Assembly: GCA_964464435.1 (NCBI GenBank)
Contig: CAYXGE010000015.1
Location: 1-30,246 of the forward strand
Origin: CAYXGE01 sp964464435
GTDB lineage: Bacteria; Pseudomonadota; Gammaproteobacteria; Burkholderiales; Methylophilaceae
Reading direction: 5' to 3'
DNA: 30,246 bases
Shown here: piece after piece, positions 7,876 through 16,284 of the stretch
How the letters are laid out: every line of letters starts with the position of its first letter
How positions within the stretch are numbered: position 1 is the stretch's first letter
Notes under the pieces: generated by a model
The model's database searches: none
Seen by the model: only the letters and a program-made list of their open reading frames with translations
What the model was told of the DNA's origin: nothing
Position numbers and translations under genes: made by a program

Positions 7876-8449
7876 GCGCGATAAACTTAATTAAGTTTGG
7901 TAAAAATATCTCTGTCACCATGATAGAAGCCCCGTGTAACTTAAAAATGGAACGTCTTGCCCAAATAGGCTTGGTGTTATTAATGGTTGGTATCGCCGAT
8001 AATAATGCATGATATAGCGCATGATTCACCCCCAACTTTTGATAAACGAGTGGCGTTCTGACTATTTTGGGGTTGGCAAACAGCGCACCACCAAGGGGGC
8101 GATTGCCAAGTGCCGCCATGCCTAGCCACACACCTCTTAAACTCTTTTTAGGGAGTACACTATGAGCAAATACTACGGCTTGTTGGTTTATGCATAAGCT
8201 CACTTGTCGTACAACGGCATATTGATGCGCCCTTAAACGCAACGGGCCATACTCATCTTGTAATGGTTTTTGCTGACGTTGTGATAGCAGTGCTACGGAA
8301 AAATTCTGTTTTTGCGCCTTTGCTATCTTTTGCAAAGCTCTAGTAAGCGAACCCCTGTCTATCAACCATTTATGATATCCATTAGATTGAATTGGCTTGC
8401 GTAGCCAGTGTGAACGAGTTTGACAACCGTCCGTTCTCGTTTTTAGCAC
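7859..8449 (-). CDS. ubiC: Chorismate lyase
   Basis: UbiC converts chorismate to 4-hydroxybenzoate and pyruvate, supplying the substrate of UbiA. The 196-residue product is divergent but keeps the family landmarks: RQVSLC in the middle, LGNRPLGGALF, and the C-terminal ARRSIFKLHGASIMVTEIFLP block, which matches the E. coli GRRSRL...LLLTELFLP end. The context upstream of ubiA supports the call. The start is a GTG at 8449 with a weak GGGA ribosome site about 8 bases upstream; no ATG offers a better alternative. The product is about 30 residues longer than E. coli UbiC because of a basic N-terminal extension, whose role is unclear. Confidence 0.9.
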   Translation of the reverse strand: MLKTRTDGCQTRSHWLRKPIQSNGYHKWLIDRGSLTRALQKIAKAQKQNFSVALLSQRQQKPLQDEYGPLRLRAHQYAVVRQVSLCINQQAVVFAHSVLPKKSLRGVWLGMAALGNRPLGGALFANPKIVRTPLVYQKLGVNHALYHALLSAIPTINNTKPIWARRSIFKLHGASIMVTEIFLPNLIKFIAHDLTH

Positions 8450-8476
8450 GTAAATTTCCCACTTATTATCAGGGCA

Positions 8477-8848
8477 CTACTTATCAAGTACCGTCACTTT
8501 GTTGACAAAATATCGCGTGTCGCCAAAACAGTTTGTAGGGATACCGATATGTTCTTCATAGGTCACACTGATACGTTTACCCATTAAGCCATTGAGTTGT
8601 TGCGCTACCGCTTCATCTTTCACCGTAAACAACCAAAGTGTTGGCGCAACACCTGGCACAGTTGTCATGGCCATTTCACCTTCATAGGTTTTACAAATCC
8701 AACCCTTGCGCGATAGTTTTTGCAAATAACCAGCTCTATCACCATCTGAGTATGAAAACGTGAGCACTAGGGCTAAGTAAATGGCAAATAACAGCACAAT
8801 CACCACTAGTGTAGCCCACAGCATAAAGCCTTGTTGTTTGGGTTTCAT
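8477..8848 (-). CDS. Conserved membrane-anchored protein of unknown function
   Basis: The 123-residue protein has one N-terminal transmembrane helix (about 8-30, FMLWATLVVIVLLFAIYLALV), then an extracytoplasmic domain. That domain carries a recognisable conserved pattern: SYSDGDRAGYLQKLSRKGWICKTYEG in two adjoining parts, and EEHIGIPTNCFGDTRYFV near the end. I recall similar small proteins in many Proteobacteria and Bacteroidota, where some carry the misleading label '6-phosphogluconate dehydrogenase'. There is no dehydrogenase domain here. Two cysteines (in GWICKT and TNCFGD) could form a disulfide. The ATG at 8848 has an AAAGG ribosome site 9 bases upstream and is preferred over a TTG three codons earlier. 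It is 27 bases upstream of ubiC and probably co-transcribed, but a role in ubiquinone synthesis is not shown. Confidence 0.8.
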   Translation of the reverse strand: MKPKQQGFMLWATLVVIVLLFAIYLALVLTFSYSDGDRAGYLQKLSRKGWICKTYEGEMAMTTVPGVAPTLWLFTVKDEAVAQQLNGLMGKRISVTYEEHIGIPTNCFGDTRYFVNKVTVLDK

Positions 8849-8939
8849 CGCACGCAACCTTTATAGGATGTTTTCTTTTAGATGATCATTTTAACGGAAA
8901 TCATCATGCTTGTGATTGCCTAACTAGCCAATGATAAAC

Positions 8940-8955
8940 ACTCAGTCCTCTGAGT
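8940..8955 (-). terminator. Weak hairpin downstream of recG
   Basis: ACTCAG and CTGAGT (8940-8955) form a 6-bp stem with a 4-base loop 15 bases after the recG stop. On the minus strand it is followed by only a short GTTTATC tail, so at best it is a weak terminator for the long yicC-recG gene string. Confidence 0.35.
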
Positions 8956-8970
8956 TAGAAAGACAGAAAA

Positions 8971-10995
8971 TTAGACTTTCACCAACTCAGTACGGCCGCC
9001 CATCCAGCGCTTTAAATGCTTTTCAACTGCTTGCGGTTGCTCTTTTAATAAACGTTCGGCTTGCTTACTAGCCTCTTCTAATAAGGCTACATCACGGTTT
9101 AAATCAGCAATTTTTAGCATAGGCGCGCCACTTTGACGTACCCCTAAAAACTCACCTGGACCGCGTAAATTTAAATCGGCCTTTGCAATTTCAAAACCAT
9201 CATTGCTCTCGTAAATGACTTTGAGTCTAGCACGTGCCATCTCTGAAAGCGGCTTTTGATAAAGTAAAATACAAGCGCTTTTTGCCGCACCACGCCCTAC
9301 CCTGCCTCGCAATTGATGCAACTGGCTAAGACCCATGCGCTCGGCATGCTCAATCACCATTAGGCTAGCATTTGGGACATCAACCCCCACTTCTATGACT
9401 GTAGTAGCAACCAATAATTGTAATTCTCCTGCACTAAACAGTGCCATCACCTGTTGTTTTTCTGTTGGCTTCATCCTGCCATGCACTAAGCCTACGCGTA
9501 AATCTGGAAAACATTCTTGCATATGAGCAAAAGTGTCTAATGCTGTTTGTAATTGCAGTGCTTCACTTTCTTCAATCAACGGACATACCCAATACGCTTG
9601 TGCGCCTTGACCACAAGCAGCATGCACTCTTTCTAGCACTTCATCTCGTCTGTCATCGGCAATAACTTTGGTGATGATGGGCGTGCGACCCGGCGGTAAT
9701 TCGTCTATCACCGACACATCTAAATCAGCAAAATAACTCATCGATAAAGTCCGTGGAATAGGCGTTGCAGACATCATTAACTGGTGAGGTGCGCTAATTT
9801 GGCTATTTTGGCCCTTGTTGCGCAGTAGTAAACGTTGCTGTACACCAAATCGATGTTGCTCATCAACAATCACCAAACCCAGTTGTTTAAATTGCACACT
9901 TTCTTGAAACAAAGCATGTGTGCCTACCGCAAGTTGCGCTTGCCCTGAGTCAATCGCCTGCAGGGAGACTGTTCGCTCTTTTTTAGTTTGACTACCTGTT
10001 AGCCATGCAATCTCAATATTGAGTGGGGCTAACCAAGTTTGCATTTTTTTGTAATGCTGTTCGGCCAAGATTTCTGTAGGTGCCATAATAGCTACTTGAT
10101 AGCCGTTTTCAATCGCTTGCAACGCAGCTATCGCCGCAACCACGGTTTTTCCACTCCCCACATCGCCTTGAAGTAGGCGTTGCATGGGATACGGTAAGGA
10201 AATATCTTGGCTTATTTCATGGCATACCTTACGTTGCGCCTGCGTAAGTGTAAACGGTAGAGCATTGAGTAAAGTGGGTACCAGTTTTGTGGATGCTTTA
10301 AGCACTGGCGAACCCATGCCTCGACGCTTTGCATAATGCTGACGCATGGATAGTTGCTGTGCCAGCAACTCGTCAAAGGCCAGCCGTTGCCAACAAGCAT
10401 GGCTTCTATCTTCTAGCGTTTGTAATGCTGTTTCAGGGCTGGGATGATGCAAAAATTGTAAACTTTGGGCAAAACTAGGTAGCCTGAGCGTTGCATAGAT
10501 ACTGGCTGGCAAAGTTTCCGTAATATCGCCATGTTGCAGCGCCCATGCCACCCATTTTCTGATGGTGGGTTGCGTTAAACCAGCAGTGCTTGGGTATACT
10601 GGCGTAAGTGTTTCTTTAACTGGTGTGCTATCTCGCACAGCACGTGTTTGAGGATGCACCATCTCATATCCAAAAAAACCATGGCGAACCTCACCCAAAG
10701 CACGAATATGCGCCCCCACTTTAAGTGCCGCAATTTGACTAGGATAAAAATTTAAAAAGCGTAGGAAAATGTCTCCACTAGCATCATGCAATCTTGCAAT
10801 CAAGGCTTTACGTGGTTTATAAGTGACTTCGGCGTGGACAATCTCGCCTTCTACTTGGGCTTGCTCGCCAAGGCGTAAATCGCAAATAGGTGTGATATGC
10901 GTTTCATCAACATAACGCAAAGGCATGTGCAAAAGTAAGCCGTGTACATCGCTAATCCCTAGCTTTTGTAAGCCTGCTATCACAGGCTTGGTCAT
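8971..10995 (-). CDS. recG: ATP-dependent DNA helicase RecG
   Basis: RecG is a monomeric superfamily 2 translocase that reverses stalled forks and processes branched DNA. From the ATG at 10995 the product has 674 residues: wedge/OB domain (about 10-155), Walker A GDVGSGKT (277-284), the DEQHRFG Walker B box, MSATPIPRTL, and C-terminal helicase motifs HGRMK, ATTVIEVGVDVPNA and QLRGRVGRG. The C-terminus keeps the FLGVRQSG motif. The frame is open upstream of this ATG back to the ridA stop codon. The extra codons read ILSALADIKG, matching the usual RecG start (PLSSLTGVG in E. coli), yet contain no ATG, GTG or TTG. The true start may therefore be an unusual codon (ATT at 11025 or CTG at 11022). 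Otherwise this protein lacks about ten family residues. Confidence 0.96.
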   Translation of the reverse strand: MTKPVIAGLQKLGISDVHGLLLHMPLRYVDETHITPICDLRLGEQAQVEGEIVHAEVTYKPRKALIARLHDASGDIFLRFLNFYPSQIAALKVGAHIRALGEVRHGFFGYEMVHPQTRAVRDSTPVKETLTPVYPSTAGLTQPTIRKWVAWALQHGDITETLPASIYATLRLPSFAQSLQFLHHPSPETALQTLEDRSHACWQRLAFDELLAQQLSMRQHYAKRRGMGSPVLKASTKLVPTLLNALPFTLTQAQRKVCHEISQDISLPYPMQRLLQGDVGSGKTVVAAIAALQAIENGYQVAIMAPTEILAEQHYKKMQTWLAPLNIEIAWLTGSQTKKERTVSLQAIDSGQAQLAVGTHALFQESVQFKQLGLVIVDEQHRFGVQQRLLLRNKGQNSQISAPHQLMMSATPIPRTLSMSYFADLDVSVIDELPPGRTPIITKVIADDRRDEVLERVHAACGQGAQAYWVCPLIEESEALQLQTALDTFAHMQECFPDLRVGLVHGRMKPTEKQQVMALFSAGELQLLVATTVIEVGVDVPNASLMVIEHAERMGLSQLHQLRGRVGRGAAKSACILLYQKPLSEMARARLKVIYESNDGFEIAKADLNLRGPGEFLGVRQSGAPMLKIADLNRDVALLEEASKQAERLLKEQPQAVEKHLKRWMGGRTELVKV

Positions 10996-11025
10996 CCCCT
11001 TGATGTCAGCCAGTGCACTCAGAAT

Positions 11026-11406
11026 TTAGCCTAACTCCATGACACCATCTGCCTCAACCAAGGCATTGCGCGGCAAAGCGGCCACGCCAACTGCCGCACG
11101 TGCGGGATAAGGTTGCGTAAAATACTCAGCCATAATGCTATTGACCATGGCAAAATGGGCTAAATCCGTCAGAAAGATGTTAAGCTTAACAACGTCTGCT
11201 AATGATCCACCCGAGGCCTCTGCCACGGCTTTAAGATTACTAAACACTCGGTGAATTTGTGCTTCTATGCCCTCTACCATTTGCATGCTAGCTGGCTCTA
11301 GGCCAATTTGACCTGATAAATAAACAGTAGTGCCTACTTTTACCGCTTGCGAATAAGTGCCGATGGCAGCTGGGGCAAGCGGTGTGCTGATGATGGTTTT
11401 TTGCAT
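11026..11406 (-). CDS. ridA: RidA family 2-iminobutanoate/2-iminopropanoate deaminase
   Basis: RidA hydrolyses reactive enamines/imines such as 2-aminoacrylate released by PLP enzymes, protecting PLP-dependent proteins. The 126-residue protein has the YjgF/RidA core: an N-terminal IGTYSQAVKVG, YLSGQIGLEP, an NLKAVAEASGGSL helix, VVKLNIFLTD and YPARAAVGVAALPRNALVE. The last of these contains the arginine that binds the substrate carboxylate in family members. Eleven bases separate it from the upstream flavoprotein gene. Its TAA stop is directly followed, in the same frame, by recG-homologous codons. Its placement inside the spoT-recG string and its exact substrate are inferred from family membership only. 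Confidence 0.92.
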   Translation of the reverse strand: MQKTIISTPLAPAAIGTYSQAVKVGTTVYLSGQIGLEPASMQMVEGIEAQIHRVFSNLKAVAEASGGSLADVVKLNIFLTDLAHFAMVNSIMAEYFTQPYPARAAVGVAALPRNALVEADGVMELG

Positions 11407-11417
11407 AATTTCCTAAC

Positions 11418-12050
11418 TTAATTGCGGTTAATGGCGGCTAATACGTCTTGCTCATTACTGGCTAAATGGGCATCTTTTGCGGGCAACACATCAGCTACGA
11501 TTTCAAGTTTTTTCCAAGCAGCATCTGGTGTTTGGCAAGCCGCTTTAGGTACAAATGTAGATTCTTCAACTAATGTCATTTTGTGTATATATCGAGGGCA
11601 GTTTGGAAATGTCTCACGCACTTTTACACGCACAACAATAACTGCTTCAGGCCAATTTGAAAGCAATGGATCGTTATCTGTAATGCTCGCCATGCCGTTC
11701 ACACGCACGCGAGCTTGGCGCTCAAAATCAATAAACAATAACCCCACTTGACCATTCACCAACACATTACCTGCCGACATAAACATGCCGTTGCCATCGT
11801 ATATTGGAAAAGCCAATGTAGTTTCATCCACCACTTTAACCAAGCCTTTGCTACCACCTTTGTATGAGCAATTGGCTTGCCCTTTGTCATCGACTGTCGC
11901 TAAAAAAAACATATTTTGCGCTTCAATAAACTCAGCATCTGGCGGGGCTATGATGGGTTGAATTATGCCACCTTGCAGTCTATCGGCTAGTCGACGTGTA
12001 TCAAATTGGTCTTGTAGTTGGCGATTACCTGAGTTGAAATACTCGTTCAT
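11418..12050 (-). CDS. Pyridoxamine 5'-phosphate oxidase family FMN-binding protein
   Basis: The 210-residue protein has the FMN split-barrel fold of the PNPOx-like superfamily. The core runs from AQNMFFLATVDDKGQANCSY through KVVDETTLAFPIYDGNGMFMSAGNV to VGLLFIDFERQARVRVNG, with a late RVKVRETFPNCPRYIHKM block. This is the pattern of general FMN flavoproteins labelled 'pyridoxamine 5'-phosphate oxidase family'. It is not PdxH, whose C-terminal substrate-binding signature is absent. The ATG at 12050 has a strong GAGGAG site 4 bases upstream and is preferred over a TTG at 12062. It lies between spoT and ridA. Whether it shares a function with RidA in B6 or imine chemistry is speculative. Confidence 0.85.
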   Translation of the reverse strand: MNEYFNSGNRQLQDQFDTRRLADRLQGGIIQPIIAPPDAEFIEAQNMFFLATVDDKGQANCSYKGGSKGLVKVVDETTLAFPIYDGNGMFMSAGNVLVNGQVGLLFIDFERQARVRVNGMASITDNDPLLSNWPEAVIVVRVKVRETFPNCPRYIHKMTLVEESTFVPKAACQTPDAAWKKLEIVADVLPAKDAHLASNEQDVLAAINRN

Positions 12051-12077
12051 ATAGCTCCTCAAATTGATTAATTATTT

Positions 12078-14360
12078 TTAAACACGATGTTCTGAAAGAT
12101 TGCCTTTGACACGGTTTATTCTCACCACATTTTGTATTTTACGAATTTGACGCATTAATTCAGCCAAATGCACTCGATTTTTGACCTGTACCGTAAACAA
12201 GATATTGCTATATTGGCTTCCATCTGCCTCATCAACGCTCACGTGGTCAATATTAGAGCCTGCATCGGCAATGGCCGAAGCAATTTTAGCTAACATGCCC
12301 GGTTCATTTGCCACAGAAATTTTTAAATTTACTTTAAATAATCTTGCATCTTCGGGCTCCCAATCTACATCGAGCCATTTTTCTGGGTCTAGTCTAAATT
12401 TACGAATTGTTGGGCAATCATGGGTATGAATTACCAGCCCCTTATCTTTATTAATAAATCCTAAGATTGGGTCACCAGGAATGGGGCGACAACATGATGC
12501 GTATTGCACTGCCATACCTTCATTGCCGCGAATAGTAATAGTATCAAGAGGCTTATTACTAAAGCTAAACGGGCTCTTACTCAAAATTTTGCCAATAAAA
12601 TTACCTATAGTGGTGCCGGTATCTTCTTCTTTTTTCTTTGCTAGTGGCGCTTCACCTTGCGCTACTAACTGATGCGCCACCATGACATTGAGGCGTTTTC
12701 CTAAACCAATATCAGTCAAAATCTCTTGCTTATGTTTTGCGCCGTAATCACGTAGCAATTTTTGCCAGCGTGCTTCATCAATATCTTCAGGCTTAGTATG
12801 CATTGCCTTTAAGGCTTGGTTAAGCATACGTTCACCCAATAGAGCAGACTCCGACGACTGCATCGATTTTAGATAGTGACGAATATGTGAACGTGCTTTG
12901 CCAGACACCACATAGTTAAGCCACATGGGGTTAGGTTTAGCATTGGTTGCGGTAATAATTTCAACGTGGTCACCGTTTTTAAGTTCTGTTCTCAGTGGCG
13001 CAAGTTCTTGGTTGATTTTAACGGCAACACAGCGATTACCAATATCGGTATGCACAGCGTAGGCAAAATCAACCGCTGACGAGCCCTTTGGCAATGCCAA
13101 AATTTTACCTTTAGGGGTAAATACATAGACCTCATCAGGAAACAAATCGACCTTAAAGTGCTCAAGAAACTCTAGTGAATCGGCACTTTCACTTTGAATC
13201 TCCAACATACGTTGCAACCATTGGTGCGTTTGTTGTTGAAGCGCTGTTAAATGGGCATCGGTGGTTTTATACAACCAATGCGCCGCCACGCCAGCCTCGG
13301 CAATATTGTGCATTTCTTGGCTTCTAATTTGCACTTCAATCGGTGTACCAAACGGACCAAACAAAGTGGTATGTAAAGATTGATAGCCGTTGGCTTTGGG
13401 AATCGCAATATAGTCTTTAAATTTGCCTGGAATAGGCTTATACAAATTATGCAAAGCACCTAGTGCTAAATAACAAGTTGGTAAATCTTTGACAATCACT
13501 CTAAACCCGTAAATGTCATGAATTTGCTCAAAATCCATGGTTTTATCGCTCATCTTCTTATAAATGCTAAAAAGATGTTTTTCACGACCCGTAATATCTG
13601 CATCAATATTAGCTTCTTGAATGCGCGTTTTAATGGCTTCTAAAATTTTGCTAATAACTTCTTTACGGTTGCCTCGTGCTGCTTTAATAGCCTTGCTTAG
13701 CACGCCATAACGCATAGGGTGTAAGTATTTAAAACTTAAATCTTCTAGCTCTTGGTAGATAGCATTGAGCCCTAAACGATTAGCAATGGGCGCATAAATA
13801 TCCAAAGTTTCATGGGCAATGCGGCGTTGCTTTTCTGGTTTCATATGGTCAAGCGTTTGCATATTGTGCAAACGGTCTGCCAGTTTTACCAAAATCACGC
13901 GTACATCTTGCGCCATAGCAAGTAACATTTTACGGAAGTTTTCTGCCTGCGCCTGTGTGGCACTTTGAAACTCAATTTTGTCTAGCTTAGATAAACCATC
14001 GACTAATTCCGCTACTTGTTTGCCAAATTTTTCAGCAATTTCATCTTTAGTAATGCCCGTATCTTCTACAACATCATGTAATAAAGCGGCATTAATGCTA
14101 GGCACATCTAGATGTAGCTCGGCCAAAATACAGGCTACTGAAACTGGGTGCGTGATATACGGGTCACCACTTCGGCGCATTTGTCCTTCATGCGCTGCCG
14201 CACTATAGCGATAAGCATCCCAAACCAGCTCTAAATCTTCTGGTTTGAGGTAATGTTTAAGTTTAAGACTGAGTTGGGAGTCTTCGCTATCCGCTGGAAG
14301 CAAAGGGGGAAGTACGGGCTTAGCCGACTCTGGCGTGCGGTGACTTGCTGATTTTGACAT
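12078..14360 (-). CDS. spoT: Bifunctional (p)ppGpp synthetase/hydrolase SpoT (Rel family)
   Basis: This enzyme sets the level of the stringent-response alarmone. The 760-residue protein has an HD hydrolase domain with an intact HDVVED (95-100), so hydrolysis should be active. A synthetase domain follows (YKKMSDKTMDFEQIHDIYGFRVIV region and KDYIAIPKANGYQSLHTT). The C-terminal half has a TGS domain (VFTPKGKILALPKGSSAVDF), a CCRPIPGD zinc-finger-like motif and an ACT domain (about 685-755). A complete HD and the rpoZ-spoT order favour SpoT over RelA. The protein is longer than E. coli SpoT (702) because of an N-terminal extension and a linker near 575-615. It sits in the gmk-rpoZ-spoT order seen in many Proteobacteria. 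Confidence 0.95.
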   Translation of the reverse strand: MSKSASHRTPESAKPVLPPLLPADSEDSQLSLKLKHYLKPEDLELVWDAYRYSAAAHEGQMRRSGDPYITHPVSVACILAELHLDVPSINAALLHDVVEDTGITKDEIAEKFGKQVAELVDGLSKLDKIEFQSATQAQAENFRKMLLAMAQDVRVILVKLADRLHNMQTLDHMKPEKQRRIAHETLDIYAPIANRLGLNAIYQELEDLSFKYLHPMRYGVLSKAIKAARGNRKEVISKILEAIKTRIQEANIDADITGREKHLFSIYKKMSDKTMDFEQIHDIYGFRVIVKDLPTCYLALGALHNLYKPIPGKFKDYIAIPKANGYQSLHTTLFGPFGTPIEVQIRSQEMHNIAEAGVAAHWLYKTTDAHLTALQQQTHQWLQRMLEIQSESADSLEFLEHFKVDLFPDEVYVFTPKGKILALPKGSSAVDFAYAVHTDIGNRCVAVKINQELAPLRTELKNGDHVEIITATNAKPNPMWLNYVVSGKARSHIRHYLKSMQSSESALLGERMLNQALKAMHTKPEDIDEARWQKLLRDYGAKHKQEILTDIGLGKRLNVMVAHQLVAQGEAPLAKKKEEDTGTTIGNFIGKILSKSPFSFSNKPLDTITIRGNEGMAVQYASCCRPIPGDPILGFINKDKGLVIHTHDCPTIRKFRLDPEKWLDVDWEPEDARLFKVNLKISVANEPGMLAKIASAIADAGSNIDHVSVDEADGSQYSNILFTVQVKNRVHLAELMRQIRKIQNVVRINRVKGNLSEHRV

Positions 14361-14415
14361 ACAACACGTTAAAACGTGAGCAATGGCGAGAAAATAACGC
14401 CATTGCTATCATGGC

Positions 14416-14628
14416 CTAAACGTTTGAACGACCTAAAATCTCAACGCCCACCATGCCTGCAGCAATTTCGCGCAAGGCCATCACTGTTGGCTTATCTTTT
14501 GCGCCGTGCGAATTGACCAAAGGCTCTGAACCATTGGCCAACTGACGTGAGCGGTAGGCTGCTACCAATGTCAGTTGAAAACGGTTAGGAATCTTGTCTA
14601 AGCAATCATCAACGGTGATACGTGCCAT
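14416..14628 (-). CDS. rpoZ: RNA polymerase omega subunit
   Basis: Omega helps assemble RNA polymerase by binding beta-prime, and in Proteobacteria it contributes to a ppGpp-binding site. The 70-residue protein matches the family: MARITVDDCLDKIPNRFQL, VAAYRSRQLANG and the terminal ALREIAAG segment. It is slightly shorter than E. coli omega (91). The ATG has a clear GGAG site 7 bases upstream. It lies 37 bases after gmk and 55 before spoT. This linkage is functionally apt because omega and SpoT both act in (p)ppGpp signalling. Confidence 0.96.
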   Translation of the reverse strand: MARITVDDCLDKIPNRFQLTLVAAYRSRQLANGSEPLVNSHGAKDKPTVMALREIAAGMVGVEILGRSNV

Positions 14629-14665
14629 ATTATTTCTCCAAATGCGTAAAGATTAAAAGATAAAA

Positions 14666-15274
14666 CTAAATGAGTGATTGCAGCATTGCCGCGTGGCGCA
14701 TGAGCTGCACCTCGCGCTTGAGTCTGCTAGCTCGGAAAATAGCGCGTAAATCTTCAAGCGCTACATCAAATTCATCGTTAATTGTAACATAGTCAAACTC
14801 TGCAACATGACTCATCTCATTTCTTGCCGCTGCCAATCTTTTGGCAATCACTTCTTGGCTGTCTTGACCACGATTATTTAAGCGCTTTTCTAGCGCTTCA
14901 ATGGATGGCGGTAAAATAAATATACTAATGGCTTGTGGATAAAGTTGGCGTACTTGCGCCGCCCCTTGCCAATCAATTTCTAAGATTAAATCTTGCCCCG
15001 TTTTAAGCGTAGCCTCTACCACAGACTGCGAGGTGCCATAATAAGCGCCGTGTACGGAAGCACTTTCTAAAAAGTCACCTGCATTCAATGCTTGCACAAA
15101 CGTGGCCTCATCAACAAAATGATAATGCTCTCCGTTAACCTCGCCCGGTCGTGGTGCACGCGTGGTGTGCGAAACCGATAGCTTGATAGTCGGCTCACTC
15201 TCAAGTAATGCTTTAATTAGGCTGGTTTTACCAGCACCCGATGCCGCTGTAATAATAAATAAATTTCCACTCAT
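14666..15274 (-). CDS. gmk: Guanylate kinase
   Basis: Gmk phosphorylates GMP to GDP with ATP. The 202-residue protein has the P-loop ASGAGKTSL (about 10-18), the GMP-binding segments SHTTRAPRPGEVNGEHYHFV and YYGTSQ, the LILEIDWQGAAQVR block, and the lid region with RLNNRGQDS. Length matches the E. coli enzyme (207). It is the second gene of the yicC-gmk-rpoZ-spoT string, 33 bases after yicC. It is also a known target of (p)ppGpp inhibition in some bacteria, which fits its neighbours. Nothing unusual was seen. Confidence 0.97.
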   Translation of the reverse strand: MSGNLFIITAASGAGKTSLIKALLESEPTIKLSVSHTTRAPRPGEVNGEHYHFVDEATFVQALNAGDFLESASVHGAYYGTSQSVVEATLKTGQDLILEIDWQGAAQVRQLYPQAISIFILPPSIEALEKRLNNRGQDSQEVIAKRLAAARNEMSHVAEFDYVTINDEFDVALEDLRAIFRASRLKREVQLMRHAAMLQSLI

Positions 15275-15307
15275 ATAAGGGCTATTTTACCTTTTTATCG
15301 CACTTTT

Positions 15308-16174
15308 TTATTCAATATTTTGTATTTGCTCACGCATCTGTTCGATTAAAATTTTAAGTCCCATCGAGGCTTGTGAAACTTCAGTCGATACGGATTTTGA
15401 ACCCAAAGTATTCGCCTCTCGATTGAGTTCTTGCATTAAGAAATCTAAACGCTTACCCGCACTGCTATCTTTATCCAAAATACGTTTAACTTCTGCAATA
15501 TGTGCAGTGAGTCGCGTTAACTCTTCATCTACATCTATTTTTTGCGCAAATAACACCACTTCTTGGCGCATGCGTTCTTCATCAAGGGTTTTTATGGCTT
15601 CTAACATTTTTTCTGTTAAACGAGTTTGATACGCTTTTACCTGTAAAGGTAACAAAGGTTTAACTTGCGCCACAATGGCTTCCATTTCTTGCAAGCGCTC
15701 TAAAATAATGGCTTTTAGTTTTGCGCCTTCTCTTTGTCGCGATGCTGTCATATCCACCAGCACTTGTTGCAACCCGACCTGCATGGCTTCAGTCAAAATA
15801 TCTTGATTACAATGCGCGGTTTGTATGACCCCTGGCCAGCGCAAAATATCAGCTGTGGTCAGTGGTGCACTTTTTGGAAAGTGCTGTTGCGCCTGCGCTT
15901 CTAACTGCACCAAACTTTGTAACACTTCTGTATTGAGTAACACTTGACTGGCTTGATTGGTATTAGCCATTAAACTGATGCGACACTCCGCTTTGCCACG
16001 CCCTAAGGCATTGGTCATCTGCTCGCGCACCATGGGCTCAAAGCTACGTACATGGTCATCTAACTTTAAATGCAACTCTAAATAGCGATGATTCACCGTG
16101 CGCATTTCAAACACCAGCACACCATAGGGCGTTTCTTTTTCTAAAGATGCAAAGCCTGTCATGCTTGAAATCAT
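15308..16174 (-). CDS. yicC: YicC/YloC family endoribonuclease
   Basis: The 288-residue protein matches YicC from end to end: MISSMTGFASLEK, EMRTVNHRYLELHLKL and FEPMVREQMTNALGRGKAEC at the N-terminus, and KRLDFLMQELNREANTLGSKS at the C-terminus (DUF1732). E. coli YicC is a hexameric endoribonuclease that cleaves small RNAs and mRNAs. The same activity is inferred here. The order yicC-gmk-rpoZ is widespread. It is divergent from the kinase gene at 16285 across a 110-base AT-rich gap with a repeated TAGCTATA. An AGGA ribosome site is 7 bases from the ATG. No anomalies. Confidence 0.94.
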   Translation of the reverse strand: MISSMTGFASLEKETPYGVLVFEMRTVNHRYLELHLKLDDHVRSFEPMVREQMTNALGRGKAECRISLMANTNQASQVLLNTEVLQSLVQLEAQAQQHFPKSAPLTTADILRWPGVIQTAHCNQDILTEAMQVGLQQVLVDMTASRQREGAKLKAIILERLQEMEAIVAQVKPLLPLQVKAYQTRLTEKMLEAIKTLDEERMRQEVVLFAQKIDVDEELTRLTAHIAEVKRILDKDSSAGKRLDFLMQELNREANTLGSKSVSTEVSQASMGLKILIEQMREQIQNIE

Positions 16175-16284
16175 AGGAAAGTCCTGAATAAATTGAGAAA
16201 ACGCTAAAAAAAGCTAGCTATAAATCATAAAATAGCTATATTATTTCGTAACTTAAATACATTATCTTAAAGTAATTTAGCAAA

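Noticed and set aside
11418..12050. Calling the flavoprotein pyridoxamine-phosphate oxidase PdxH
   Set aside because: It has the FMN split-barrel core but not the C-terminal PdxH substrate-binding signature, so only the superfamily is supported.
16215..16240. TAGCTATA direct repeats between yicC and the kinase gene as a regulator site
   Set aside because: Two short AT-rich copies 18 bases apart are easily expected by chance in this composition, and no clear promoter anchors them.
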